Assembly (NCBI GenBank): GCA_043392685.1
Contig: JBHZGM010000002.1
Reading direction: 5' to 3' (one strand)
DNA length: 64,000 nucleotides
From: Metapseudomonas sp043392685
Lineage (GTDB): Bacteria; Pseudomonadota; Gammaproteobacteria; Pseudomonadales; Pseudomonadaceae
Made by a program: the position numbers and the translations under genes. Position 1 is the first letter of the stretch. Every line of letters starts with the position of its first letter. Below the pieces are notes generated by a model. It was not told the DNA's origin. It saw nothing but the letters and a program-made list of their open reading frames with translations, and ran no database searches. Positions 15,858 through 24,184 of this stretch are shown here, in pieces.

Positions 15858-16786
15858 TGAAAATCCTCATCGCCGAACAAGAGTTCGCCCTCTACGCCGA
15901 CCTGCTGCGCACCCAGACCGGTCTGCAGTTCCATGGCGGCAGTGAAGTCGGGAACCTGCTGGACGCCGCGCGGGAATGCCCGGTGTGGCTGGGCGAGCCC
16001 GACCTGATGGCGGAGCTGCTGCGCAGGGGCTGCAAGCCGGAGTGGATGCAGTCGACCTGGGCCGGCATCACCCCGCTGCTGGCTGCCGACCTGCCCCAGG
16101 ACTACCGCTTGACCCGCGCCGTGGGCATCTTCGGCCAGGTGATGGCCGAGTACGTCCTCACCTACCTGCTGGCCCATCAGCGGCAGCTGTTCTCGCGGGT
16201 CGCCGCCCAGGCCGAGAAGCGCTGGGACAACCGCCTGCCGCGCAGCCTCGAAGGCAAGAGGGTGCTGATCGTCGGCAGCGGGGATATCGGCCAGAGCGTC
16301 GCCGGCTTCCTCGACCCCTTTGGCGTGGAACTCCACGGCATCGCCCGCGAGCCGCGTCCGCTGGAGCCTTTCGAGCGGGTCTTCGGCATGGAGGCGCTGG
16401 CCGAACAGGTGGCCTGGGCCGATTGCGTGGTGAACCTGCTGCCGGATACCCCGGCCACCCGCGACATCTACGACGCGGCGATCTTCGCCTGCATGCGCCC
16501 GACCGCTCTGTTCATCAATGCCGGGCGCGGCGTGGCGGTGGTGGACCACGACCTGGTGGCAGCCCTGCAGGCCGGCCAGCTGGCGGCCGCGGTGATCGAC
16601 GTTTGTCGTGAAGAGCCGTTGCCCGCCTGGCACCCGTTCTGGAACGCCCCCAACCTGCTGATCACCGGCCACAGTTCGGCGCCCACGCTGCCTAGCGCCA
16701 TGGCCCGGCTGTTCATCGACAACCTCAACCACTACCAGGCGGGCGAGCCGTTGCGCGGGCAGGTCAATTTCGAGCGAGGCTACTGA
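15857..16786 (+). CDS. D-isomer 2-hydroxyacid dehydrogenase (GhrA-like)
   Basis: The 309-residue NAD(P)-dependent dehydrogenase should reduce glyoxylate, hydroxypyruvate or related 2-keto acids. The Rossmann motif is VLIVGSGDIGQSVAGFL near residue 138. The catalytic set follows the family order: Arg in INAGRGVAVV, Glu in VCREEPLP, and His in TGHSSAPT. The start overlaps the YcgL stop by one base, so translation is probably coupled. Confidence 0.9.
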   Translation: MKILIAEQEFALYADLLRTQTGLQFHGGSEVGNLLDAARECPVWLGEPDLMAELLRRGCKPEWMQSTWAGITPLLAADLPQDYRLTRAVGIFGQVMAEYVLTYLLAHQRQLFSRVAAQAEKRWDNRLPRSLEGKRVLIVGSGDIGQSVAGFLDPFGVELHGIAREPRPLEPFERVFGMEALAEQVAWADCVVNLLPDTPATRDIYDAAIFACMRPTALFINAGRGVAVVDHDLVAALQAGQLAAAVIDVCREEPLPAWHPFWNAPNLLITGHSSAPTLPSAMARLFIDNLNHYQAGEPLRGQVNFERGY

Positions 16787-16880
16787 ATTCGCCGCGCCGC
16801 AACCGACGGTCAGCTATGCTTGGCCGAGACCCTGGACCCGACTAGACTACGCGCCCCCCGAACCGACCCCACCGCACACC

Positions 16881-17330
16881 ATGGCCGCCAAAGTCGAACC
16901 CTTCTGGAAGCGCAAGACCCTCGCCCAGCTCGATCAGCAAGAGTGGGAATCCCTCTGCGACGGCTGCGGCCTGTGCTGCCTGCAGAAGCTCGAAGACGAG
17001 GACGACGGCAGCGTCTATTACACGCGCATCGCTTGCAAGCTGCTGGACCTGAAGACCTGCCGCTGCACCGACTACGCCAATCGCCGCCAGTTCGTCGCCG
17101 ACTGCATCCAGCTCACCCCGGCCCAGGCCGACGAGTTCCAGTGGCTGCCGCCCACCTGCGGTTATCGCCTGGTGGCCGAGGGCAAGGACCTGCCGCCCTG
17201 GCACCATCTGGTCTGCAATGACCCCGAAGCGGTGCACAAGACGGGCATCTCCCAATCCGGTCGCATGCTCAGCGAGACCAGCGTCTCCGAGGATGATTGG
17301 GAGGAATATCTGATTTTCCGCGCAGGCTAG
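16881..17330 (+). CDS. YcgN family cysteine-cluster protein (UPF0260)
   Basis: The 149-residue protein carries an N-terminal CDGCGLCCLQK cluster plus further Cys residues in IACKLLDLKTCRCTDY and PPTCGYRL, a pattern for metal or Fe-S binding. Length and layout match the YcgN/UPF0260 family, whose role is not established. It lies 94 bases after the dehydrogenase and belongs to the same strand group as rnd-ycgL, a combination found in many gammaproteobacteria. Confidence 0.88.
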   Translation: MAAKVEPFWKRKTLAQLDQQEWESLCDGCGLCCLQKLEDEDDGSVYYTRIACKLLDLKTCRCTDYANRRQFVADCIQLTPAQADEFQWLPPTCGYRLVAEGKDLPPWHHLVCNDPEAVHKTGISQSGRMLSETSVSEDDWEEYLIFRAG

Positions 17331-17453
17331 GCGGTTGCAGACCGGCCGCCGCGCTCGCTTTTTTCACTGCGCTGCAGGGCCGGTCACGGATCAAGCCGCC
17401 GCCTTTCGAGTCTCAGGGACTGACCGCCACACCCACCAAGGAAGCCATCCTCG

Positions 17454-18677
17454 ATGTCCGCCCGATCCCAGCTCCTGCTGTCCACCGTCCTGCTCACCCT
17501 GAGCGCCCCGTTGTGGGCGGCGAAGAAGGTCGATCTCGACTATCAGGTACGCTTTCTGCCCGAGAGCGACCAGGCGGAAGTCAATCTGCTGCTGGAGAAG
17601 GGCGACGGCATACGCAGCCTGCGCTTCGACCTGGGCGAGAAGGGCTACTACAGCGACTTCAAGGCCAGCGGCACCTGGAGCCAGGAGGACCCGGGCCACG
17701 GCACCTGGGTGCCCGGCAAGGGCAAGGCCAGCCTCAGCTACCGGGTGCGCGTCAGCCATCCCCGTGGCGACGGCCGCTTCGATGCCCGCATGACCCCGGA
17801 CTGGGCATTGTTGCGCGGTGATGATCTGGTGCCGGCGGCGCGCCTGGACATGGTGGAGGGCGTCGAACTGGTGGCGCGCCTGCAGTTCGAACTGCCCGGC
17901 GGCTGGCAATCGGTGGAAACCGGCTGGCCACGCATCGGCAAGAACCGTTTCCGCATCGACAATCCCGAACGCATGTTCGACCGTCCCACCGGCTGGATCC
18001 TCGCTGGCAAGCTGGGCAGCCGCCGGGTCACCCTGGGCAATACCGATGTCACCGTCAGCGCCCCGGTAGGCGAGGGCATGCGGCGCATGGACATCCTCAC
18101 CATGCTCACCTTCGTCTGGCCCCACGCCCAGGCAGTCTTTCCCCGTGAACCGGGCAAGCTGCTGATTGTCGGCGCCGACGACCCCATGTGGCGCGGCGGC
18201 CTGTCGGGCCCCAACTCGTTCTTCATGCACTCGGCGCGCCCGATGGTGAGCGAGAACGGCACCAGTTCCCTGATGCACGAGCTGGTGCACGTGCTCAGCC
18301 GGATCAGCGATACCGACCGCAGCGACTGGATCAGCGAAGGGGTGGCCGAGTACTACGCCATCGAACTGCTGCGCCGTGCAGGTGGCCTGGGCGAGGACCG
18401 TTACGAGGCGATCCGCAAGCAGCTGCGCCAATGGAGCAAGAAGGTGGACAGCCTGCGCGGCGAACATGCCAGCGGCGCCATCACCGCCCGCGCCGTGCTG
18501 CTGCTGCAGGACCTGGACAAGGAAATCCGCCTGCGCACCGACGGCAAGCACTCCTTGGACGACGTCACCCGCGGCCTGATGCGCCTGGACAAGGCCAGCA
18601 CCAGGGACTTCATCGAGATCAGCGAGAACATCATGGGAGGCGCGTCGGACGTGCTGGATACCAAGCTGTTGCGTTGA
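17454..18677 (+). CDS. Exported M61-like metallopeptidase
   Basis: The 407-residue protein has a signal peptide (LSTVLLTLSAPLWA-AKK) and an N-terminal beta-rich region. A gluzincin-type active site follows: HELVH with a downstream WISEGVAEYYA, where HExxH and the glutamate in the SEG(V/L)AEYY helix supply zinc ligands, as in M61 and M1 peptidases. It is shorter than full M61 glycyl aminopeptidases and lacks an obvious PDZ domain. AAGGAAG precedes the ATG at 17454. Location is predicted to be periplasmic; substrate unknown. Confidence 0.78.
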   Translation: MSARSQLLLSTVLLTLSAPLWAAKKVDLDYQVRFLPESDQAEVNLLLEKGDGIRSLRFDLGEKGYYSDFKASGTWSQEDPGHGTWVPGKGKASLSYRVRVSHPRGDGRFDARMTPDWALLRGDDLVPAARLDMVEGVELVARLQFELPGGWQSVETGWPRIGKNRFRIDNPERMFDRPTGWILAGKLGSRRVTLGNTDVTVSAPVGEGMRRMDILTMLTFVWPHAQAVFPREPGKLLIVGADDPMWRGGLSGPNSFFMHSARPMVSENGTSSLMHELVHVLSRISDTDRSDWISEGVAEYYAIELLRRAGGLGEDRYEAIRKQLRQWSKKVDSLRGEHASGAITARAVLLLQDLDKEIRLRTDGKHSLDDVTRGLMRLDKASTRDFIEISENIMGGASDVLDTKLLR

Positions 18678-18714
18678 TTGCGGGGCTGTCGCTTTTTCTG
18701 GGGGCGAATTGCCC

Positions 18715-18769
18715 GTAGGAGCTGGCTTGCCAGCGAATGGCCCTTTTTCGCTAGCAAGCTAGCTCCTAC
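18715..18769. repeat. Imperfect REP element
   Basis: Arms at 18715-18737 and 18747-18769 are imperfect copies of the GTAGGAGC-GGCTTGC-AGCGAA repeat, with base differences between the arms (GCTGGC against GCTAGC). It lies just downstream of the M61-like gene. Confidence 0.75.
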
Positions 18770-18793
18770 AACTCATCCTGCGTTGCTGCAGAT

Positions 18794-18919
18794 CCGTAGG
18801 TTGCGGTAGAGCGAAGCGAAACCCAACGCTTCGTGGTCGCGCCGCTGTTGGGCTTCGCAGGCTCAGCACCAACCTACGGCAGAACTTCGTTCTGCTTGGC
18901 GAATGAATTCGCCCCTACA
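18794..18919. repeat. GTAGGTTG palindromic element plus a GGGGCGAATTC fragment
   Basis: CCGTAGGTTG (18794-18803) and CAACCTACGG (18870-18879) form outer arms, with an inner ACCCAAC/GTTGGGC pair (GTTGGGC at 18847). A second copy of this element is at 24087-24175. It runs into GCGAATGAATTCGCCCCTACA at 18899-18919, a member of the family seen at 3181-3375. Confidence 0.7.
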
Positions 18920-18943
18920 AGCATCGATCCGTCGCCATTCGGC

Positions 18944-19639
18944 TTACATCTCCCCCTTTCGACCGCTCAGCAGTTCCAGCATGGCCGCCGCCGTGGGCTC
19001 GGAGGAGGCCGGGTTCTGCCCGGTGATCAGGTTGCCATCGGCGACCACATGGGGCTGCCAGTCGGCCACCTTGGAGTAATGGCCGCCTTTTTCCTTCAGC
19101 GCGTCCTCCAGCAGGAAGGGCACCACTTCGACCAGACCGACGGCGATTTCTTCGGAGTTGGAGAAGCCGGTCACCGCGTTGCCCTGCACCAGCGGCGCGC
19201 CGTCCGCTGCCTTGGCGTTGAGCAGTACCGCCGGCGCGTGGCACACGGCGCCGATCGGTTTGCCGGCTGCGTAGAAGGCTTCGATCATCGCGATGGAATG
19301 CCGGTCGTCCACCAGGTCCCACAACGGACCGTGGCCACCGGGGTAGAAGAGGGCGTCGTAGTCCCCCGGCTCCAGGCCGGCCAGCACCTGGGTGTTGGCC
19401 AGCGCCCGGCGTGCCTGGTCATCGTCGCGAAAGCGGCGGGTCGCTTCGGTCTGCGCGTCCGGGTCGTCGCTTTTCGGGTCCAGCGGCGGGTGGCCGCCCT
19501 TGGGGGAAGCCAGCACCACCGCGGCGCCGGCATCGCGGAACGCGAAGTAGGGGGCGGCGAATTCCTCCAGCCAGAAACCGGTCTTCTTGCCGGTGTTGCC
19601 CAGCTGGTCATGGGAGGTCAGTACCATGAGGATCTTCAT
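18944..19639 (-). CDS. DJ-1/PfpI (Hsp31-like) class I glutamine amidotransferase-like protein
   Basis: The 231-residue DJ-1-superfamily protein has its nucleophile elbow in IGAVCHAPAVLL (Cys followed by His) and the preceding ALFYPGGHGPLWDL loop. This is the Hsp31-like branch, whose members act as glyoxalases, deglycases or holding chaperones. ATG at 19639 begins MKILMVLTSHDQLGNTGKKT, the usual N-terminus, with AAGGAG upstream; the longer frame is unsupported. It is 13 bases downstream of a possible RBS and next to the HNH gene on the same strand. Confidence 0.87.
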   Translation of the reverse strand: MKILMVLTSHDQLGNTGKKTGFWLEEFAAPYFAFRDAGAAVVLASPKGGHPPLDPKSDDPDAQTEATRRFRDDDQARRALANTQVLAGLEPGDYDALFYPGGHGPLWDLVDDRHSIAMIEAFYAAGKPIGAVCHAPAVLLNAKAADGAPLVQGNAVTGFSNSEEIAVGLVEVVPFLLEDALKEKGGHYSKVADWQPHVVADGNLITGQNPASSEPTAAAMLELLSGRKGEM

Positions 19640-19680
19640 CGTGAACTCCTTGCAGGCTCGGTTTCGAACGGCCCGGCGGG

Positions 19681-20055
19681 CTATTCCTCGCGCTTCAACA
19701 GGTCGCCGATGGCGGCGAATGCCTTGTAGGTGGCGCGCGGTCCCTGCCGCGCACCGGGTTGTTCTTCGCTGTGCCACTGCTGATCGGTATAGCGGGAGTG
19801 CTCGTTGTCGTGGCAGTAGAGGCAGAGCAATTCCCAGTTAGAGCCGTCGGCCGGATTGTTGTCATGGTTGTGATCACGGTGGTGCACGGTAAGTTCGGAC
19901 AGGCGCTTGCCGCTGAACTCGCGACCGCAGCGGGCGCAGACCCAGGGAAACAGCTTAAGCGCCTGTTCCCGGTAGCTGTGTTCGCGCCGTTTGCGTTCGT
20001 CGGCGAGCAGTTTGTCCAGCTTGCCGGTCGGGGTCGCCGACGGTCCCGTAGTCAT
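19681..20055 (-). CDS. YajD-family HNH endonuclease domain protein
   Basis: The 124-residue protein has an HNH/zinc-finger core: CARCGREF, then LTVHHRDHNHDNNPADGSNW, then LLCLYCHDNEH. Two CxxC pairs bind zinc and the His-rich betabeta-alpha motif supplies the nuclease site. Length and order match YajD of enterobacteria. ATG at 20055 gives MTTGPSATPTGKLDKLLADE; the longer frame adds 45 residues without support. No restriction-modification genes are near, so a housekeeping role is more likely than defence. Confidence 0.85.
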   Translation of the reverse strand: MTTGPSATPTGKLDKLLADERKRREHSYREQALKLFPWVCARCGREFSGKRLSELTVHHRDHNHDNNPADGSNWELLCLYCHDNEHSRYTDQQWHSEEQPGARQGPRATYKAFAAIGDLLKREE

Positions 20056-20188
20056 CTTCCGCTCCCGTGCCTGAACCTGTGAAAAGTCTAGTTGCGGGGA
20101 CGCCGGATCGCTGGCATCCCGTCGCGTTGGGAAACGCCCGATCCGGTGGGAACTAGACTGGTTTGAGTGATGAGCAGGAGGCCGCGTC

Positions 20189-20515
20189 ATGACTCGCTCC
20201 CGAATTCCTCTGCTGCTGGCGTTGGCCCTGCTCGCCGCTGGCGCGGCGGCGCAGAATCCCCCACTGCTGCGTGCGCCGCTGCAGGCGCCGGCAGGATCGC
20301 CCGGAACGGCGAATCCGCAGCCCTATCCGCAGGTGGTGCCGCGCGCGGTCACCAGCCCGTCGCCGCAGAGCGGCAGCCCACACTTGATCAAGCGTCCGGA
20401 TCAGGAACAGCGCCTGCGCGAGTCCCTGGAGCAGCGCGACCAGCCCATTCCGGTGCTGGAGCAGCAACTGGAACGCAACTCCAGGGGGCTCGGAACCAGC
20501 ACCGGCAACCCCTGA
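20189..20515 (+). CDS. Small exported proline/glutamine-rich protein
   Basis: The 108-residue protein has a clear signal peptide (MTRSRIPLLLALALLAAGAA, cleavage near AAA-QNP) followed by a Pro/Ser/Gln-rich segment and a charged C-terminal half (RPDQEQRLRESLEQRDQ). No family is recognised. CAGGAGG lies upstream of the ATG. Its stop abuts the oligopeptidase B stop on the other strand with no base between them. Confidence 0.7.
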   Translation: MTRSRIPLLLALALLAAGAAAQNPPLLRAPLQAPAGSPGTANPQPYPQVVPRAVTSPSPQSGSPHLIKRPDQEQRLRESLEQRDQPIPVLEQQLERNSRGLGTSTGNP

Positions 20516-22558
20516 TCAGTTAGCGGAAATGCCCAGCACCTTGAACAGGAAGGCGTATTCCAGCGCCACATCGCGCAGCGCCTGGTAGCGCCCGCTCATG
20601 CCGCCGTGGCCGGCGCCGAGGTCGGTCTTGAGCAGCAGCAGGTTGTTGTCGATGCGGGTCGCACGCAGGCGGGCCACCCACTTCGCCGCTTCCCAGTACT
20701 GCACACGGCTGTCGTTGTAGCCGGCCACCACCAGCATCGCCGGATAGGCCTGGGCGCGGACGTTCTCGTAGGGCGCATAGCCCTTGATCCGCGCGAACAC
20801 CTCGGGGTCGTTCGGGTCGCCCCACTCGTCGTACTCGGTCACGGTCAGCGGCAGATCGGGGTTCTGCATGGTGTTCAGCACATCCACGAAGGGCACTTCG
20901 GCAATGGCCGCGGCGAAGAGTTCGGGGCGCAGGTTGAGCACCGCCCCGATCAGCAGGCCACCGGCGCTGCCACCGCTGATGGCCAGCTGCGCCCGGCTGG
21001 TGTAGCCCTCGGCGATCAGGTGTTCGGCGCAGGCGATGAAGTCGCCGAAGGTGTTGGTCTTGTGCTCCAGCTTGCCGGCGCGATACCAGGCTTCACCCAG
21101 CTCGCCACCGCCGCGCACGTGGGCGATGGCGAAGACGAAGCCGCGGTCCAGCAGGCTCAGCCGCGCATGGGAGAACCAGGGGTCGAGGCTCTCGCCGTAG
21201 GCACCGTAGCCGTAGAGATAGAGCGGGGCGGGCTTGCCCAGGGTTTCGCGGCGGGCCACCAGGCTGATGGGAACGCGCGTGCCGTCCGCCGCCGTCGTCC
21301 ATAAACGCTGGCTGACATAGGCGTCGGCATCGAAGGGGCCTTCCACCGGCGTCTCCTTCAGCACTTTCTGTACGCCGCTGGCCAGTTCCAGCTGGCGAAT
21401 CTGCGCCGGGCGATTCAGGGCTTCGTAGCGCAGGCGGACGAAGGGGCTGTCGAACTCCAGGTTGTCCTGCACATAGAGGCTGTAGGCGGCGTCCGGCAGT
21501 TGCAGCGGGTAGGGCTCGGCGCCTTGCGGATGCACCTGGATGATCGGCAAGCCGCCTTCGCGCAGGCTGAGGACGAATCCGCCGGCGTTCAGGCTGACAC
21601 CCTCCAGCATGCGCGCCTCGTCGTGGGCGATCAGTTCCTGCCAGTGGGCGCGGGTGGGCTCGCTTTCGCTGGCCTGGTAGAGGGCGAAGTTGATGCCGGT
21701 CTGGTTGCTGCGCAGCAACCAGACCCATTGCCCGTTCAGCCTGCCGTGGTCGGCGTAGTACTCGTGGTTTTCCTCGCGTGGCGCCAGGCAGGTCCAGGTG
21801 CCTTCTGGCGTGTTGGCATCCAGCACCCAGGTTTCGCTGGTGGTCTTGCTGTTCAGCAGCAGGATCAGCTGGCGCTCGGAACTGGCGCGATAGCAGTGGA
21901 GGAAGAAGCGGCCGTCGCTTTCCTCGAACACCAGCGTGGCGCCGGCTTCGCCCAGGCGATGGCGGTGCAGGCGGTGCGGGCGGTGGGTGTCGTCCAGCTC
22001 GCCGAAGAACAGGGTGGCGCTGTCGTTGGCCCAGGTCATGCTGCCGTCGCAGTGCTCGAAGGGCAGGGCGGTTACCTCGCCGCTGGCCAGTTCCTTGACG
22101 AACAGCTGGTAAATCTCGTCGCCGCTGGTGTCCAGGCTGTAGGCCAGACGCGCGTGGTCGGGGCTGACGCTGAAGGCGCCGATGGAGAGGAAGCCGCCGG
22201 CCGCCAGCGCGTTCGGGTCCAGCAGCAGCTCCTCGGCCGCCGTGTCCGGGGTGAGGGAACCGTCCGCCGGCCGCGGGCAGCGGTAATGGCGCGGGTACTC
22301 GTCGCCGGCAGTGGTGCGCTGGTAGTACAGCCAGGGGCCCCAGGGCACCGGCAGAGACAGATCGGTTTCGCGGATGCGGCCCTTGATTTCCTGGAACAGC
22401 GTCTCGCGCAGTTCCTTCTGGTCGGCCAGCTCGGTTTCCAGCCAGGCGTTCTCCGCCTCGAGGTGGGCGAGCACTTCGGGGGCGTCGCGCTCTTCCAGCC
22501 AGCGGTAGGGGTCGTCACCGGGTTCGATGCGGGCGATGGGGGCTTGGGACATGGGCAT
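20516..22558 (-). CDS. ptrB: Oligopeptidase B (S9A serine peptidase)
   Basis: The 680-residue prolyl-oligopeptidase-family enzyme cleaves after Arg/Lys in short peptides. The N-terminal beta-propeller (DDPYRWLEERDAPEVLAHLE at the start) is followed by an alpha/beta hydrolase. The nucleophile is in ISGGSAGGLLIGAVLN, the acidic residue in the following VAGYNDSRVQYWEA region, and the histidine in GAGHGGMSGRY. ELGEAWYRAGKLEHKTNTF before the Ser motif is characteristic of PtrB. An alternative start two codons later (22552) is equally plausible. Confidence 0.94.
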   Translation of the reverse strand: MPMSQAPIARIEPGDDPYRWLEERDAPEVLAHLEAENAWLETELADQKELRETLFQEIKGRIRETDLSLPVPWGPWLYYQRTTAGDEYPRHYRCPRPADGSLTPDTAAEELLLDPNALAAGGFLSIGAFSVSPDHARLAYSLDTSGDEIYQLFVKELASGEVTALPFEHCDGSMTWANDSATLFFGELDDTHRPHRLHRHRLGEAGATLVFEESDGRFFLHCYRASSERQLILLLNSKTTSETWVLDANTPEGTWTCLAPREENHEYYADHGRLNGQWVWLLRSNQTGINFALYQASESEPTRAHWQELIAHDEARMLEGVSLNAGGFVLSLREGGLPIIQVHPQGAEPYPLQLPDAAYSLYVQDNLEFDSPFVRLRYEALNRPAQIRQLELASGVQKVLKETPVEGPFDADAYVSQRLWTTAADGTRVPISLVARRETLGKPAPLYLYGYGAYGESLDPWFSHARLSLLDRGFVFAIAHVRGGGELGEAWYRAGKLEHKTNTFGDFIACAEHLIAEGYTSRAQLAISGGSAGGLLIGAVLNLRPELFAAAIAEVPFVDVLNTMQNPDLPLTVTEYDEWGDPNDPEVFARIKGYAPYENVRAQAYPAMLVVAGYNDSRVQYWEAAKWVARLRATRIDNNLLLLKTDLGAGHGGMSGRYQALRDVALEYAFLFKVLGISAN

Positions 22559-22653
22559 TCTCGAAGGCAGGCGGAGCGGCGACGGCAGGAGCGCCGGAAC
22601 CGCGAAAAGCGTTTATCATAAGCGCCCTTTTGCCAGCCTTGCCACGGACGCCA

Positions 22654-23133
22654 ATGACTGAACACGACTACCTGCTCGCCTGGTCCGCTTACGGAGTGGC
22701 CGCACTTGGCTGCCTGCTGGTGTGGTTCCGCCTGACCGGCTGGATGTGGCGCTGGCTGCGTGAGCCCCTGCGGCTGCTGGTGGCGGTCCTGTTGCTGACC
22801 CCGACCATTGTCGACCCGGCCAAGGATCAGTTCGCCCCGGCCGTGGCAATCACCGCCCTGGACCTGGTGTTCAAGGTCGGCAACAACGCCTGGAAGGCGG
22901 CGCTCGACCTGACCATGTACAGCATCATCGCCCTGGCCCTGTACCTGGTGTTCGCCGCTATCCGCTGGCCCATCGAGAAGAAGCTCAAGGCGCGCCGCGC
23001 CGCGCGCGAGGTCGCACAACAGGCCGATGAAGAGCCGACCCTGCGTGAAATCATGGGTGAAGGCCGGCCCGACGCCGATACCCGCATCGATCAGAACGGC
23101 GACCGCCGCCTGCGAGTCGAACCCCGCCTGTAA
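22654..23133 (+). CDS. Conserved inner-membrane protein
   Basis: The 159-residue protein has about three hydrophobic segments (AYGVAALGCLLVWF, LLVAVLLLTPTIV, and SIIALALYLVFAAI). A charged cytoplasmic tail follows, with KKLKARRAAREVAQQ and a final DADTRIDQNGDRRLRVEP. No domain is recognised. ATG at 22654 gives MTEHDYLLAWSAYG; the frame upstream adds only eight residues. It is divergent from ptrB and lies before the HIT remnant, matching the order I recall for PA1304-PA1305-PA1306. Confidence 0.72.
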   Translation: MTEHDYLLAWSAYGVAALGCLLVWFRLTGWMWRWLREPLRLLVAVLLLTPTIVDPAKDQFAPAVAITALDLVFKVGNNAWKAALDLTMYSIIALALYLVFAAIRWPIEKKLKARRAAREVAQQADEEPTLREIMGEGRPDADTRIDQNGDRRLRVEPRL

Positions 23134-23197
23134 CGCCGGGGCCTTGCAGCCTGGGCACGACACGTTCAGCATGAGCCATTTCCGTGAAAGAGCGCCC

Positions 23198-23305
23198 ATG
23201 GATTGCGTGTTCTGTGCCATCACCGCTGGCAAGCTGCCGGCCCATGGAACGCGAAGCCGAACAACTGAAAATCGCCCTGGAGCTGGAATTCTGAACCATG
23301 TGTGA
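23198..23305 (+). pseudogene. Remnant of a HIT-family gene (large internal deletion)
   Basis: The ATG at 23198 begins MDCVFCAITAGKLPA, the typical N-terminus of HIT hydrolases with the CxxC zinc pair (known relatives read MDCVFCAI-AG-LPA). The match then stops. The frame runs on as unrelated sequence to a TGA at 23303-23305. In another frame, 23244-23294 would give MEREAEQLKIALELEF, which could be the lost gene's C-terminal helix. So only about 97 bases of an expected 430 or so remain, with a frame change at the join near 23243. No HIT catalytic HxHxH is left here. Confidence 0.65.
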
Positions 23306-24071
23306 ATTGCTTGGCATGAGCGCCAACGTCCCCACCGATATCGTCTTCAGCTTCACCGGCCTGATGCAGCGCGGCGGCGGCACCGGCCCGCACCGCGATG
23401 GCTGGGGCATCGGCTTCTATGAAGGCCGCGGCCTGCGCCTGTTCCAGGACCCCTCGGCCAGCGTCGAATCCGAAGTGGCGCGCCTGGTGCAGCGCTATCC
23501 GATCAAGAGCGAGACGGTGATCGGCCATATTCGCCAGGCCAACGTCGGCAAGGTCTGCCTGTCCAACACCCACCCCTTCGTGCGTGAGCTCTGGGGGCGC
23601 AACTGGTGCTTCGCCCACAACGGACAACTGGCCGGCTTCGAGCCGCCGAAAGGCTTCTACAGCCCGGTAGGCGACACCGACAGCGAAGCCGCCTTCTGCA
23701 ACCTGCTGAACCGCGTGCGCGGTGCCTTCCCCGAACCGGTGATGGCGGAAATCCTCCTGCCGGTGCTGATCCAGGCCTGCTTCGAATACCGCCAGAAAGG
23801 GGTGTTCAACTGCCTGCTGAGCGACGGCGACTGGCTGTTCAGCTTCTGCTCCACCAAGCTGGCCCACATCACCCGCCGCGCGCCTTTCGGCCCGGCAAGC
23901 CTGAAGGACGCTGACCTGACGGTGGACTTCCAGGCGGAAACCACGCCCAACGACGTGGTGACGGTGATCGCCACCGAGCCCCTGACTGACAACGAAACCT
24001 GGAACATCTACCAGCCGGGCGAATGGATTCTCTGGCGCCGCGGCGAGATCGTCACCCAGGGCCGTACCTGA
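23298..24071 (+). CDS. Class II glutamine amidotransferase (YafJ-like)
   Basis: The 257-residue Ntn-hydrolase begins MCELLGMSANVPTDIVFSF; Cys2 becomes the N-terminal nucleophile after Met removal. The family signature GLMQRGGGTGPHRDGWGIGF and the loop IGHIRQANVG, CFAHNGQL follow. Partner synthase and product are unknown. Its start overlaps the end of the HIT remnant. Confidence 0.9.
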   Translation: MCELLGMSANVPTDIVFSFTGLMQRGGGTGPHRDGWGIGFYEGRGLRLFQDPSASVESEVARLVQRYPIKSETVIGHIRQANVGKVCLSNTHPFVRELWGRNWCFAHNGQLAGFEPPKGFYSPVGDTDSEAAFCNLLNRVRGAFPEPVMAEILLPVLIQACFEYRQKGVFNCLLSDGDWLFSFCSTKLAHITRRAPFGPASLKDADLTVDFQAETTPNDVVTVIATEPLTDNETWNIYQPGEWILWRRGEIVTQGRT

Positions 24072-24086
24072 GCCGCTGGGATCAGT

Positions 24087-24175
24087 TGTAGGTTGTGGCT
24101 GAGCTACGCGAAGCCCAACGATGCGGGCTTGGCCCCTGTCATGTTGGGCTTCGTTGCGCTCTGCACCAACCTACA
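24087..24175. repeat. GTAGGTTG palindromic element, second copy
   Basis: Outer arms TGTAGGTTG (24087-24095) and CAACCTACA (24167-24175) enclose perfect inner arms CGAAGCCCAAC (24109-24119) and GTTGGGCTTCG (24143-24153). The first copy is at 18794-18879. It fills the gap between the convergent YafJ and thioesterase genes. Confidence 0.8.
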
Positions 24176-24184
24176 GTTCGAGGC

